Of a DNA stretch of 36,400 nucleotides, positions 1-7,401 are shown in pieces (position 1 is the stretch's first letter; each line of letters begins with the position of its first letter). The notes under the pieces are model-generated. The model ran no database searches and was not told the origin of the DNA. It saw only the letters and a list, made by a program, of their open reading frames with translations. This DNA comes from Saccharothrix sp. NRRL B-16348 (GTDB taxonomy: Bacteria > Actinomycetota > Actinomycetes > Mycobacteriales > Pseudonocardiaceae). The position numbers were made by a program, and so were the translations under genes. The stretch is taken from positions 1 through 36,400 of the forward strand of contig NZ_LGED01000256.1 of NCBI RefSeq assembly GCF_001280085.1, given 5' to 3'.

Positions 1-2
1 AC

Positions 3-98
3 GAAGACCCCAAGCCCTTCGTCTGGACCAAGGACGCGGACGAGATCCTCGAACGCCTCGCCTCATATCTTGATCGAATTCCTGGCGCAGGACACTAG
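3..98 (+). pseudogene. IS630-family transposase, C-terminal end (enters from outside the window)
   Basis: The open frame from base 3 ends at the TAG at 96-98 and encodes the last 31 residues of a transposase. The segment KPFVWTKDADEIL followed by a short helix is the usual C-terminus of IS630/Tc1-type DDE transposases. The stop codon lies inside the element end: GCAGGACAC is followed directly by TA, the dinucleotide target typical of this family. The same end sequence, inverted, begins the element at the right edge (36305). Whether the upstream part is intact cannot be seen. Confidence 0.8.
87..97. repeat. Right terminal repeat of IS630-type element plus TA target
   Basis: GCAGGACAC followed by TA is the reverse complement of TA plus GTGTCCTGC at 36303-36313. 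The match, the flanking TA and the position at the transposase stop codon support an element end. Confidence 0.6.
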
Positions 99-389
99 CC
101 GACCACGCGGCGTGGACACCAGGGGGACCCCGGCCGTTCGCTGCACCGGGCACCGGGCACCGACTCTGGCGGCGGCACATGCGCTCGTGCGGGCGGGTGG
201 ACCTCGTGGTGGTGGACGTCCCGACCCGCCTGAATACGTTCGGCGCGGGCGTGCGCGAGCGCGTCGTTGACCAGATGCACGCGCTGGCGGGATTTCGAAC
301 CGACGGCGTTCAACGACTCTCTCGTCGGCCGCGACTTTGCTGGTCAGAAGCTGGACAGGGAAGCACACGGACGCCTTCGGAGCAGTATG

Positions 390-1118
390 TCAAGTAGTAG
401 GGATCGGAAGCTTGAACGTGCGATTCCACGTCGGGACCACCGGCCCCGATCCGGCGCCGTCTGACAGCCCGCTGAGGAACGCGACGACGAACGATCCCAG
501 TACCAATACCGCCAGGAACGCGGCCACTGCGAGCCAGCCGTAAGTCCCGCCCGTGAGCACTTGTCCGCCGGGAACCTGTCGCCCGAGCAGTTGGAACACG
601 TGCTGCTCAGCTGGCGCCGCCGCAGCGAGCAACGTCGTGGACGTCCTCGGCGTGGTGCTCCACGCGGTGATGGCCTGGTACGCGACGTAGGCACCTCGCA
701 GCAGCAACACGAACACAATGGCGGGTATGCCGACGTACAGAACGGCGGTGGCGACTGCAGTCCCGGTCGCGCGTCCTGCAGACGCCGCGACCTCCTGCGC
801 CCCGGGAAGGATGTTCTCCTTCGAGAACCAGCCGAAGAATCCGACGACCGCTGCGATGGCCGCAGTCCATACCTGGATCTTCGTCGTGGGATCCTTCTCT
901 GCGGCGGCCGCTGATACCGCTTGAGCATCCATCGCCATTGAGCTGGCGCCGGGAATCATTCCCTCGGCCGCGACAAGACCCTGTGCACGAGCCATCAGCG
1001 TCCTCGTGACAATCAACCGGTCGACGATCGACAACTCGTCCACTTGGTGCAGGATCGCGCGCCACTGATCGAGGACGTCATGGTGCGCGAGTTCTATTTC
1101 GGCGGCTGTAGGCGACAT
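390..1118 (-). CDS. Putative multi-pass membrane protein, unknown function
   Basis: A 242-residue protein I do not recognise. The start is well supported: GGGAGGTGATTC lies directly before the ATG at 1118. The N-terminal third is soluble and helical (hydrophilic, ending near an AAAAEKDP stretch at about residue 75). Then come hydrophobic segments at about 83-98 (IQVWTAAIAAVVGFFGWF), 120-140 (VATAVLYVGIPAIVFVLLL) and 193-217 (GWLAVAAFLAVLVLGSFVV), so probably three membrane spans. The C-terminus is short and polar. It lies 29 bp downstream of the HFHGG protein gene on the same strand and is probably co-transcribed with it; a functional pair is likely but the role is unknown. Confidence 0.7.
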   Translation of the reverse strand: MSPTAAEIELAHHDVLDQWRAILHQVDELSIVDRLIVTRTLMARAQGLVAAEGMIPGASSMAMDAQAVSAAAAEKDPTTKIQVWTAAIAAVVGFFGWFSKENILPGAQEVAASAGRATGTAVATAVLYVGIPAIVFVLLLRGAYVAYQAITAWSTTPRTSTTLLAAAAPAEQHVFQLLGRQVPGGQVLTGGTYGWLAVAAFLAVLVLGSFVVAFLSGLSDGAGSGPVVPTWNRTFKLPIPTT

Positions 1119-1147
1119 GAATCACCTCCCTGCATTAGCCCGACCTG

Positions 1148-1549
1148 TTACCCATGGTAGGCGTCACCCGAGAGGGCTGCTGTGTTCGTGACCGGATTGG
1201 TGTGTGGAGCAGGCTCACGCATTATCTTCCTGGAGTTAAAAAGCTCCTCGCGGAGGATGCTCTCCAGGTTCCCGCGCAAGATCTCCATCGGACCCGACTT
1301 CCGCACGACAAAGATCGGATACGCGTTGTCGGCGGCCTTGTAGACCGGGAGGAGGTTGCGCGCGATCGCGAGTCCGGACTTCTCCGGAACCAGGCCGCCG
1401 TGGAAGTGGAGGACCGCTCGCTCGGACTTCATCGCCTCCGTCAACATGGCGGCTACGTCCTCGGCAGGTGATGTATCCAAGATTTCACCGTCTGCACCGG
1501 TAACGATCACGTGCCCGCGCAACTCGGCTGGGATGTCGACGCGCTCCAT
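1148..1549 (-). CDS. HFHGGLV-motif protein, probably a truncated alpha/beta-fold protein
   Basis: A 133-residue protein with a good start (GGGAGGTGCCGCG before the ATG at 1549). Residues 1-45 include a small beta domain (HVIVTGADGEILD). At about 46-55 the sequence LHFHGGLVPE resembles the oxyanion-loop region of alpha/beta hydrolase-like proteins, followed by a helix and the strand YPIFVVRKSG. The C-terminal 30 residues are low in structure and end abruptly after SGDAYHG. Proteins with this N-terminal pattern that I know of are much longer, so I infer loss of the catalytic C-terminal part. It shares an operon with the downstream membrane protein. The function is unknown. Confidence 0.6.
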   Translation of the reverse strand: MERVDIPAELRGHVIVTGADGEILDTSPAEDVAAMLTEAMKSERAVLHFHGGLVPEKSGLAIARNLLPVYKAADNAYPIFVVRKSGPMEILRGNLESILREELFNSRKIMREPAPHTNPVTNTAALSGDAYHG

Positions 1550-2123
1550 CGCGGCACCTCCCGCTTCCTTCGATAAAAGCAGTTGGGTGCACGTGGAGTC
1601 GAACTTGATCTGATCGGCGTTACCGGCCGACGGAACTTGTCACCCGAATGGGTGACAGAATCCGCACGTACTGTGATCGAAGAGGTCCAGTTGCGATTTC
1701 ACGGCCTCATCCGGGGGCGAGTTCTTCAGCACCGACATTCTTCGGTGCCCGATCTGGAGCCACCAACCCCCCGGCCGCGTCATATCCAGGCTCCGCATCA
1801 CGGCGAGCACGGTGGCGATCTTGTCGGGATCGGTACGCTCAGGGCCGTCACCCGCGTCCCCGGACTCGGAGTCGAGGCCGTAGGCGTCCGGTGTGCACCC
1901 AGGCTGGTGCATCCCGCGTGCGAACGGATGACGGTCGTGCAGCGCCATGCCAACATGTCGGTGCCGTGCACGGCGAGCGCAGGTTCCGCAAGGAGTGAAA
2001 CCGGTTCCCTGCCAGATGAGTGTGTCCGGTCAGAGACAGAGCGTGGGCAGGCCGCTATGTCGTTTGCCGACAGCCCAGCCGGGTTCACCCATGCTCTGCC
2101 CCTTGGGTCCGTAAGATCTCATC
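1550..2123. other. 574-bp stretch with at most one weak small gene
   Basis: Between the HFHGG gene and the IS5 remnant I see no recognisable gene family, tRNA or repeat. One minus-strand frame (1640-1948) has coding-like base use and is listed separately. Confidence 0.5.
1640..1948 (-). CDS. Small hypothetical protein, possibly 5'-truncated
   Basis: A 102-residue frame with strong G/C third-position bias and a natural-looking middle (DPDKIATVLAVMRSLDMTRP, then GGWWLQIGH), ending in a CGFCHPFG tail with a CxxC-like pair. No ribosome binding site precedes the ATG at 1948. The frame stays open upstream as far as about 2031 and contains a further CGTC motif but no start codon, so the real 5' end may have been lost. 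I do not recognise the family. It could instead be chance coding in high-GC DNA. Confidence 0.35.
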   Translation of the reverse strand: MALHDRHPFARGMHQPGCTPDAYGLDSESGDAGDGPERTDPDKIATVLAVMRSLDMTRPGGWWLQIGHRRMSVLKNSPPDEAVKSQLDLFDHSTCGFCHPFG

Positions 2124-2315
2124 TCATTTGGAGGTGTGGTGAGTCGACGGGCCCAGCTTGTCGGCTCGGCGGTAGCAGATCACCGCGCAGGCCAGTTGGG
2201 TGAATGCCGTGAAGTGGGCGGCCTTGCGTTCTTAGCGGTGGGCCAGTCGTCGGAACCGGGAAACCCACTCCAGGGTGCGTTCGATGACGTACCGGTGCGG
2301 GCGGAAGATGGACTC
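2124..2315 (-). pseudogene. IS5-family transposase C-terminal remnant with in-frame stop
   Basis: Read on the minus strand, 2315-2124 encodes RYVIERTLEWVSRFRRLAHR, then a TAA at 2234-2232, then ERKAAHFTAFTQLACAVICY and a terminal TGA. This is the typical end of IS5-type transposases, where the catalytic E lies in the xxERTxxW helix and the stop position usually carries Y or D (RRLxxxYE). The N-terminal two thirds are absent. The fragment abuts the end repeat of the IS481-like element at 2362. It is clearly non-functional. Confidence 0.75.
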
Positions 2316-2361
2316 CCACCGTTCCCACGGCCGGGCCGCCTACCGCTGCCGCCACGGCCAC

Positions 2362-2386
2362 ACCTGTGCCGCTCGAAAAGTCATCG
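2362..2386. repeat. Terminal repeat copy 1 of IS481/IS3-like element
   Basis: A 25-base sequence (core GTGCCGCTCGAAAAGTCATC) identical to 4953-4977. At both sites it lies just outside a transposase fragment and reads inward. Here it flanks the 3' end of a minus-strand transposase, and at 4953 the 5' end of a plus-strand one, exactly as left and right terminal inverted repeats of one element type would. Confidence 0.7.
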
Positions 2387-2393
2387 CTGCTGG

Positions 2394-2848
2394 TCAGGTG
2401 GCGTGTCTGTACTCGTTGACGAGTCCGCCGAGGATGCGGGTGCGGAGCACTCTGCGGGTGTCGAGGTCGTGTACTGCGGCAGGGTGCTGCCGGGCTTCGG
2501 GTGGTAGCTGGTCGCGGGCTTGGTGGGGTCGGTGTCGGTTGTAGTGGTCTTCGTTGGTCTTGAGGACTTGTGTGCGTGGGCTTCGCCGGTGATCAGGATG
2601 TGGTCGAGGAGTTCGCGTCGGAGGGTGCCGATGACCCGTTCGCAGTGGGCGTTCATCCGGGGCGCCTGCGGCGCGCTCTTGATCACGCGCAGGTCCTCGC
2701 CCTGGAAGATGGCGTCGAACGTCTGGCTGTACTTGCCGTCGCGGTCCCGGAGAAGGAAGCGCAGGGCCGCCACCACGTTGTCGCGAATCGCGGCAACCGC
2801 GGCGATCCTCCGTTCGAAGGTCGCCGCCTCGCCGATGCTGACCATCAC
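2394..2848 (-). pseudogene. Integrase-core transposase, C-terminal half, frameshifted (IS481/IS3-like)
   Basis: The segment encodes the second half of an rve-type (DDE) transposase: RFLLRDRDGKYSQTFDAIF with the second catalytic D, SAPQAPRMNAHCERVIGTLRR with the catalytic E, then after a frameshift DHYNRHRPHQARDQLPP and the end LGGLVNEYRHAT. The frames switch near 2569-2573, where CACACAAG appears to have lost one base relative to an expected CACGACAAG. The N-terminal half is missing. The first 25-30 residues of the open frame do not look like the family, so homology probably begins near 2765. The missing half is of the type found at 5022-5616 on the other strand. Confidence 0.8.
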
Positions 2849-2880
2849 CTGGACTCCCCGTGTCGCCTTGGCCTGATAAG

Positions 2881-2987
2881 CAAAGCGTGTCGTTTCCGGG
2901 CGGTGGAGTCGCTGGGGTCATCCCTCGACGTCGAGGTGCTGTCCCGCCTTCGCGGGTAGGGATATCCCTATGGCACGGTGGAGCGGG
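2881..2987. repeat. 107-bp direct repeat, copy A, with nested palindromes
   Basis: Matches 4804-4910 over 107 bp with about eight mismatches and no gap. It contains two perfect palindromes, CCTCGACGTCGAGG (2923-2936) and TAGGGATATCCCTA (2957-2970), and between them a small hairpin CCCGC-CTTC-GCGGG (2943-2956). Both copies also share the following segment GGCGGTCAGGGGCC. No credible coding frame covers it. Confidence 0.85.
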
Positions 2988-3125
2988 CGGTCAGGGGCCG
3001 GCGGTCTCGTCCCTGCGGAACTGCTCGGGGTACTTCGACTTGCCTGACACGGCGAACACCCTCGTCCCAGACCGCTGTCCGGGATCAGGGTGTCCAGGTG
3101 GTATTCGCGTTCTGCGCGTGGACGG

Positions 3126-3665
3126 TCAGCGTCCGCCGGGATCCTGCTCGACGTGCGCGCGCAGGGCGCTCGCGACCAGCCGCAGGGAGGCCGGGCCATC
3201 CGGGTTCAGCAGGATGTCCGTGCCCTCCGGCAGGACCTGGACCAGGTCGTCGGCCGTGACCTGACCCCAGTGCTCGGTGCCGACCCGCTTCCGGTGCACG
3301 GCGGCCGTGGCCACCGCGACACAGGGCACGCCGTCGGGAGCGGCCCCGATCATGAGCTGCCCGTCATCGGACACAGCGACCTCCAGCACCGCGTTCCGGA
3401 TTGTCGGGATCAGCGCGTCCACGTCCGCCTCACCCCGGGCGACCAGTCGCAGCACCGCGTCGACGGGATCGGTCGGCGAGGCGTCGCCCGCCGGCACGAA
3501 GTCGGGGTTGGGCTGGAACAGCCCGAGGTTGCCCTCCTCGTCCAAGGGCCAGCCGCCCACCATCGCCTCGGCGGGCGGCTGCTCGTCCGGGAAGCGCGGG
3601 CGCCATTCCGGATCGACCAGCACGGTCCAGTCGCCAGGCTCCGCAGGGGACGACGTGTGATCCAT
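3126..3665 (-). CDS. Type VII secretion system-associated protein (SseB-like, putative)
   Basis: A 179-residue acidic soluble protein. I chose the ATG at 3665 because GGAGAGG lies about 10 nt upstream; the open frame continues further but without a site. The N-terminal part has WTVLVDPEWRPRFPDEQPP, then GGWPLDEEGNLGLFQPNPDFVP and SPTDPVDAVLRL, a pattern I associate with actinobacterial proteins annotated as type VII secretion-associated. The C-terminal half resembles an SseB-like fold (VLPEGTDILLNPDGPASLRLVASAL in pieces). It lies 56 bp after the Cys/His-domain gene on the same strand. In such cassettes it could be a chaperone or immunity-like partner; that role is inference. Confidence 0.65.
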   Translation of the reverse strand: MDHTSSPAEPGDWTVLVDPEWRPRFPDEQPPAEAMVGGWPLDEEGNLGLFQPNPDFVPAGDASPTDPVDAVLRLVARGEADVDALIPTIRNAVLEVAVSDDGQLMIGAAPDGVPCVAVATAAVHRKRVGTEHWGQVTADDLVQVLPEGTDILLNPDGPASLRLVASALRAHVEQDPGGR

Positions 3666-3721
3666 CACTGCCAACACCTCTCCATCGCGAAACCGGAGCC
3701 GAATAGCTCCAGTCCAGTTCG

Positions 3722-4657
3722 CTAGACCACCCGGAATTCGCCCGAGATCTTGGTCCCCTTGGCCTCTCCCTGCTCCACGCCGACCCATGAATGCAGGTCG
3801 TCATGAATCGTGTACACTTTCCCGGTCCCCGCGTAAGCAGTACCCGTGTGTCCCGCTTCGCGCACGACTCGCGCTGAGTCACGAGCCAACCTGCCGGACG
3901 GGTTTCCGGCTTCGCACGCCAAGTAGACCAGCGGTCGCGTCGGTTCTGCCGCGGACGCCCGTCGGAAGTGCTCGTTGACCTTGACCAGTTGACCGTGGGT
4001 TCCACCGTCGATGTAAACCTTCTTGTACTTGGGCGGGCGACCGGGCCGCGCCGTGTTGACATTGATCGTGAACCCTTCCGCGGTCCCGTGTCCGTGCAGG
4101 TAGAACGGTAGCCTGTTCGGGTTCCCGGGGTTGTGCCATGGTGCGGACCGGGTCGGTGCGTGGCGGTGGTTGCTGCCCTTGTTGTAGTCAGGGATGTAGC
4201 GACGGTCGCTGTTCCGTACCCTTGACGCCCAATTCTCGTTGATCTCTACATCACCGGGCTTGGAAGGGAAGGAGATACCGACGGTTTGGCCGCCCCAGCT
4301 TGCCAGTCGTAGTTGCTGCACCTGGTCCGGCGTGAACTTGATCTTATTGCCGTTCGGGGTGATGCCGGACAGTCGCGTGCCACCCGAGCCGGCGCTGGCT
4401 CGGGGTTTCGACATCGCGCTGCCCATCACGCGCTCGACCGCGCGACTGGCCTCGGTGATCCGCCCGGAGTTGGCCATCGCATCGTCCGCGATCCGCGAGA
4501 TCGGCTGCCGCCGGACACCGCCGCTCCGCGGCTGGGGTGCCGGTACCCGCTGGGAGCTGGGGACCGGCCGGCTCGACCGGAATGTCGGCGCCGACGACCG
4601 GCGGTGTCTGTTTGAGCCGGTCGGATTGGTCGGGTTGTGCCGAATGGGCGGTGGCAA
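3722..4657 (-). CDS. Polymorphic-toxin-like protein with C-terminal His/Cys (lonely-Cys-type) domain
   Basis: A 311-residue protein starting at the TTG at 4657, supported by AGGAGA five bases upstream. Residues 1-55 are disordered, rich in P, R and S; 55-95 is a short helical region. The C-terminal domain (about 100-311) contains LPFYLHGHG (H188, H190) and, 58 residues later, PLVYLACEAG (C248) followed by a helix. A histidine in HGHG after a strand and a cysteine in xxACxAG after the next strand match the catalytic dyad layout of clan CD-like peptidases and the lonely-Cys domains of large actinobacterial secreted proteins. No signal peptide or WXG motif is visible. The short N-terminus suggests a processed or orphan effector module. 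Function and protease activity are inferred. Confidence 0.6.
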   Translation of the reverse strand: MPPPIRHNPTNPTGSNRHRRSSAPTFRSSRPVPSSQRVPAPQPRSGGVRRQPISRIADDAMANSGRITEASRAVERVMGSAMSKPRASAGSGGTRLSGITPNGNKIKFTPDQVQQLRLASWGGQTVGISFPSKPGDVEINENWASRVRNSDRRYIPDYNKGSNHRHAPTRSAPWHNPGNPNRLPFYLHGHGTAEGFTINVNTARPGRPPKYKKVYIDGGTHGQLVKVNEHFRRASAAEPTRPLVYLACEAGNPSGRLARDSARVVREAGHTGTAYAGTGKVYTIHDDLHSWVGVEQGEAKGTKISGEFRVV

Positions 4658-4675
4658 GGGGTCTCCTGTGAGGAA

Positions 4676-4792
4676 TCAGGCCCAGCGGGCGACGATGGCG
4701 GCGACGTCGGCGAGCACGTGGTTCAGCGCGGCCGGTCGGGAGTTCGGTTCGATCGCCAATGCCGGCCAATAGCTGGACTCGCCGTTTCGCCT
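4676..4792 (-). pseudogene. 3' tail of a gene truncated at direct repeat B
   Basis: A frame with a natural-looking C-terminus, SSYWPALAIEPNSRP then a terminal helix NHVLADVAAIVARWA, ends at the TGA at 4676, just 18 bp before the TTG start of the His/Cys protein. Upstream, the frame runs straight into the 107-bp repeat, and no start is seen. It is therefore probably the end of a further gene of the same secretion-type operon, cut by the repeat or IS insertion. The family is not recognised. Confidence 0.5.
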
Positions 4793-4803
4793 GCCTTGAC
4801 AGT

Positions 4804-4910
4804 CAAAGCGTGTCGTTCCCGGGCAGTGGAGTCGCTGGGGTCATCCCTCGACGTCGAGGTGCTGTCCCGCGTTCGTGGGTAGGGATATCCCTACGGCGCG
4901 GCGGAGCGGG
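4804..4910. repeat. 107-bp direct repeat, copy B, with nested palindromes
   Basis: Same as copy A (2881-2987). The palindromes CCTCGACGTCGAGG (4846-4859) and TAGGGATATCCCTA (4880-4893) are identical to copy A. The middle hairpin differs at two bases, with one G-C pair replaced by a G-T wobble (CCCGC/GTGGG). It lies 42 bp upstream of the IS terminal repeat at 4953. Confidence 0.85.
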
Positions 4911-4952
4911 GGTGACGCGCGGGCGGTCAGGGGCCCGAGGTCTCCACCATGA

Positions 4953-4977
4953 ACCTGTGCCGCTCGAAAAGTCATCG
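4953..4977. repeat. Terminal repeat copy 2 of IS481/IS3-like element
   Basis: Identical over 25 bases to 2362-2386. It lies 44 bp before the start of the plus-strand transposase fragment, as expected for a left element end. Confidence 0.7.
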
Positions 4978-5021
4978 TCGCTGGTAGAGCAGGGGTGTCA
5001 GCGTGTTGAGGGCATGTCCGG

Positions 5022-5616
5022 GTGATCGTGTCCCTGCTGTACCAGGCGACCCGGAAGCTGCTGTCCATCCCGTCGGCGCTGCTGCGCAGCGAGGCCGCGA
5101 AGGACGCCGAACTGCTTGTGCTGCGGCACGAGAATGCGGTCCTTCGTCGGCAACTGGCGGGTGCGGTCCGTTACAAGCCTGCGGATCGATTCTGGTTCGC
5201 CGCCCTGTCCGGACTGGTGGACCGTCGCCGTTGGCCAGAGGTCTTTCCCGTTACGCCGGGCACCCTGCTCGCCTGGCACCGCAGGTTCGTGGCCCGCAAG
5301 TGGGACCACACCGCGCGGCGACGCACCGGACGTCCACCAACTCGAGCTGCGATCAAGTCGCTCGTGCTGCGGCTCGCCAGAGAGAACCCGCGGTGGGGTC
5401 ACCGGCGGATCCAGGGCGAACTGGCCCGGCTCGGCCATCGCATCGCCGCCTCGACGGTCTGGCAGATCCTGCACGACGCGGGCATCGACCCGGTGCCACG
5501 CCGCACCGGTCCGACCTGGCGGGAGTTCCTCACCGCCCAGGCCCAAGGCATCATCGCGGCGGACTTCCTCCACCTCGACACCGTGCTCGGCAAACGTCTG
5601 TGCGCACTGGGGATGA
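5022..5616 (+). pseudogene. Integrase-core transposase, N-terminal half (IS481/IS3-like)
   Basis: Starts at the GTG at 5022. Residues 1-60 are the N-terminal helices (LRSEAAKDAELLVLRHENAV then LRRQL), followed by WFAALSGLVDRRRW, TPGTLLAWHRRFVARKWD, the HTH_21-like region ENPRWGHRRIQGELARLGH and the first catalytic aspartate in IIAADFLHLDTVLGKRL. Family proteins continue with a further 120-150 residues including the second D and E; here the homology stops at about 5610 and the frame reads through unrelated sequence into the 3' end of the cold-shock gene. The missing half is of the type found at 2394-2848. Confidence 0.8.
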
Positions 5617-5664
5617 ACGAGCACTCTCGTCGGGAAGTGATCAGCCATCGGTGGGGCCGCCTGT

Positions 5665-6612
5665 TCAGAGGCGTTCGATGCGGTCGGCCTGCGGGCCCCG
5701 GTCGCTCTGACGCACCGCGTACCGGACCCGGTCACCCTTCTGCAGCGGCTCCGACCCCATGATCACGGACACGTGGGCGAAGAGATCGTCGCCGCCTGCG
5801 TCCGGGGTGATGAAGCCGAAGCCGCGGTCGCCGTCGTAGCGCGCGACGACGCCCTCGCCGGCTCGTACGGGCACGTCCCGCGCGGCCGGCCCTGCGGCCG
5901 CGGCAGGTGCCGACCGCTGCGGCGCCGTCTGGGGCTCGGCGCTCCTGACCAAGTGCACGTCGCGGGCCTGCGGGCCCTTGTCTCCACTAGCCACCTCGTA
6001 GGCGACGCGGTCGCCCTCCGCGAGCCACGTCAGCCCCTCGGCCAGGGCCTGGGCGTGAACGAAGATGTCCCCGGCGCCGGAGTCGGGGTTGATGAAGCCG
6101 AAGCCCTTGTCCTCGTCGTACCAGGCCACCGTGCCGTCGGCACCGTCCGAGATACCAGCCGCAGCGGGTGAGCCGGACCCTGCTCCCAGCGGGATCACGT
6201 GCCCGGCCTGCGGGCCGCGCTCGCCTTCGACGATCAGGAATGCCACCCGCTGCCCCTCGGTGACCACGCCGCCGGTCACGATGGCGGAGCTGTGCACGAA
6301 GATGTCGGCGCCGCCGCCGTCCGGCGACGCGAAGCCGTACCCCTTGCCCGGCTCGTACCAGTTGACGGTGCCGAGCAGGCCCACGGCGCTGCCGGTGGCC
6401 GCATCGGCGGTGACGCGAACGCGCAGCGCCTGGGGCCCGCGGTCGTTCTTGCCGACCTCGAACACCACGGCCTGACCCTCGCGGAGCACTTTCGCGCCGC
6501 CGTCCTCGACGATCTCGGAGGCGTGCACGAACACGTCCGGCGAGCCGTCCTCGGGCGCGAGGAAGCCGAAACCACGTTCGGCGTCGAACCAACGGACGGT
6601 CCCTTGCGGCAT
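5665..6612 (-). CDS. Four-domain cold-shock protein
   Basis: A 315-residue protein starting at the ATG at 6612 (TGGAG seven bases upstream). It is built from four cold-shock (S1/OB-fold nucleic-acid-binding) domains at about residues 2-67, 79-143, 159-223 and 252-315. Each has the RNP1/RNP2 pair: RGFGFL with DVFVH, KGYGFA with DIFVH, KGFGFI with DIFVH, and RGFGFI with DLFAH (the last slightly degenerate). All four end with the characteristic DRGPQA or ERGPQA/DKGPQA turn. A Pro/Ala/Gln-rich linker (about 225-250) separates domain 4. Ordinary bacterial Csp proteins have one domain of about 67 residues. Likely role: single-stranded RNA or DNA binding, as RNA chaperone or antiterminator. The sigma-like gene lies 118 bp upstream on the same strand. 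Confidence 0.9.
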   Translation of the reverse strand: MPQGTVRWFDAERGFGFLAPEDGSPDVFVHASEIVEDGGAKVLREGQAVVFEVGKNDRGPQALRVRVTADAATGSAVGLLGTVNWYEPGKGYGFASPDGGGADIFVHSSAIVTGGVVTEGQRVAFLIVEGERGPQAGHVIPLGAGSGSPAAAGISDGADGTVAWYDEDKGFGFINPDSGAGDIFVHAQALAEGLTWLAEGDRVAYEVASGDKGPQARDVHLVRSAEPQTAPQRSAPAAAAGPAARDVPVRAGEGVVARYDGDRGFGFITPDAGGDDLFAHVSVIMGSEPLQKGDRVRYAVRQSDRGPQADRIERL

Positions 6613-6730
6613 CAAAGGCTCCAGGTCGAGAGGGCGGGCACTGGCCCCCAGTCTCTCTGACGGACTTCCGGTCCGTCGGGCCGGGCCCACGGGCGGGCGG
6701 TGCGGAGCCAGGGGCGGGCCGTTGGTTCAC

Positions 6731-7132
6731 CTAGCCTAGCGACACGCCGAGTTGAGACCAGGTCTTATCGTCGAGGGCGATCAGCAGCGCCAGAATCTCG
6801 TGCTCGGAGCCGGTGTCGCGGTCGAGATGGTCCAGCAGCACCCGGTCGTCGACGGCGACCGGGCTGGTCAGCCGCCGCCCCTGTGATCGCCACAGGTCGA
6901 CGATGTCGCGCTTGATACTGGTCTTGAGCATGGCAACCGCACGGCTGCGGCTGACCTCGCCGCGGTCATGCCAGCGGCGTACGAGGTCGGCGGCGGCCTC
7001 TTGAACGAGGTCCTCCGCCTGCTGAGGATCGCCGGGCAGCCGCCGCTCGGCGTAGGCGCAGACCTCATCCCAGACCTCCCGCAACAGGGTGGCGAGCCGG
7101 TTCTCGCTGTCGGTGTCCAACGGCAGGGTCAC
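6731..7132 (-). CDS. Sigma-70-region-2-like protein lacking region 4
   Basis: 133 residues from the GTG at 7132, with GGGGGAG nine bases upstream; the GTG overlaps the TGA of the upstream gene. Residues 12-85 match sigma-70 region 2: AYAERRLPGDPQQAEDLVQE is the 2.1/2.2 core-binding helix, followed by RRWHDRG, a short helix and KTSIKRDIVDLWRSQGRR, equivalent to the 2.3/2.4 helix. ECF factors then have a linker and a region 4 helix-turn-helix. Here only about 45 residues remain (ILALLIALDDKTWSQLGVSLG), with no recognisable HTH. It could be a truncated ECF factor or a region-2-only protein. An adjacent small partner and the downstream cold-shock gene suggest a regulatory operon. Confidence 0.7.
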   Translation of the reverse strand: MTLPLDTDSENRLATLLREVWDEVCAYAERRLPGDPQQAEDLVQEAAADLVRRWHDRGEVSRSRAVAMLKTSIKRDIVDLWRSQGRRLTSPVAVDDRVLLDHLDRDTGSEHEILALLIALDDKTWSQLGVSLG

Positions 7133-7401
7133 GCGCCGCGCTCCCCCTGGGAGTGGCCTGGCGAGGCGGGAGCGGACGGGTTGACTGTCACAGTCCAGTG
7201 GCCATCGCTGTCGGCCGCCGACGCCTCGCCCCCGGCTTCGGTATGGGCAAGGACGTCGGCGACGCCGGTCATGGTCCGTCCGCGCACGCGGGCGCGGCGG
7301 GTGCCCGCGCCGTGTTCGGCGAGGCTGGCCAGCAGCCCGGCGAACCTGCCGCGGCGTACCGGCTCCCACCCCACGACCGTGTCCTCGTCGTGACCGTCCA
7401 T
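7129..7401 (-). CDS. Small hypothetical protein coupled to sigma-like gene
   Basis: A 90-residue protein from the ATG at 7401 (AGAGGA six bases upstream). The stop TGA overlaps the GTG of the sigma-like gene by two bases (GTGA arrangement), a strong sign of translational coupling. The N-terminal half is basic with a short amphipathic stretch (RRGRFAGLLASLAEHGAG). The middle contains RVRGRTMTGVADVLAH, and the C-terminus is acidic and Ser/Pro-rich. No transmembrane segment or zinc motif of a classical anti-sigma factor is visible. Position suggests a partner or regulator of the sigma-like protein; the family is not recognised. Confidence 0.65.
   Translation of the reverse strand: MDGHDEDTVVGWEPVRRGRFAGLLASLAEHGAGTRRARVRGRTMTGVADVLAHTEAGGEASAADSDGHWTVTVNPSAPASPGHSQGERGA

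Noticed and set aside
280..310. TTCGAAATCCCGC on the minus strand resembling a tRNA T-arm
   Set aside because: The stem bases do not pair and no acceptor, D- or anticodon arm can be found around it.
1583..2203. Long plus-strand open frame of about 200 codons
   Set aside because: Its composition is that of a shadow frame in high-GC DNA; no family resemblance, no ribosome site, and it crosses the IS5 remnant.
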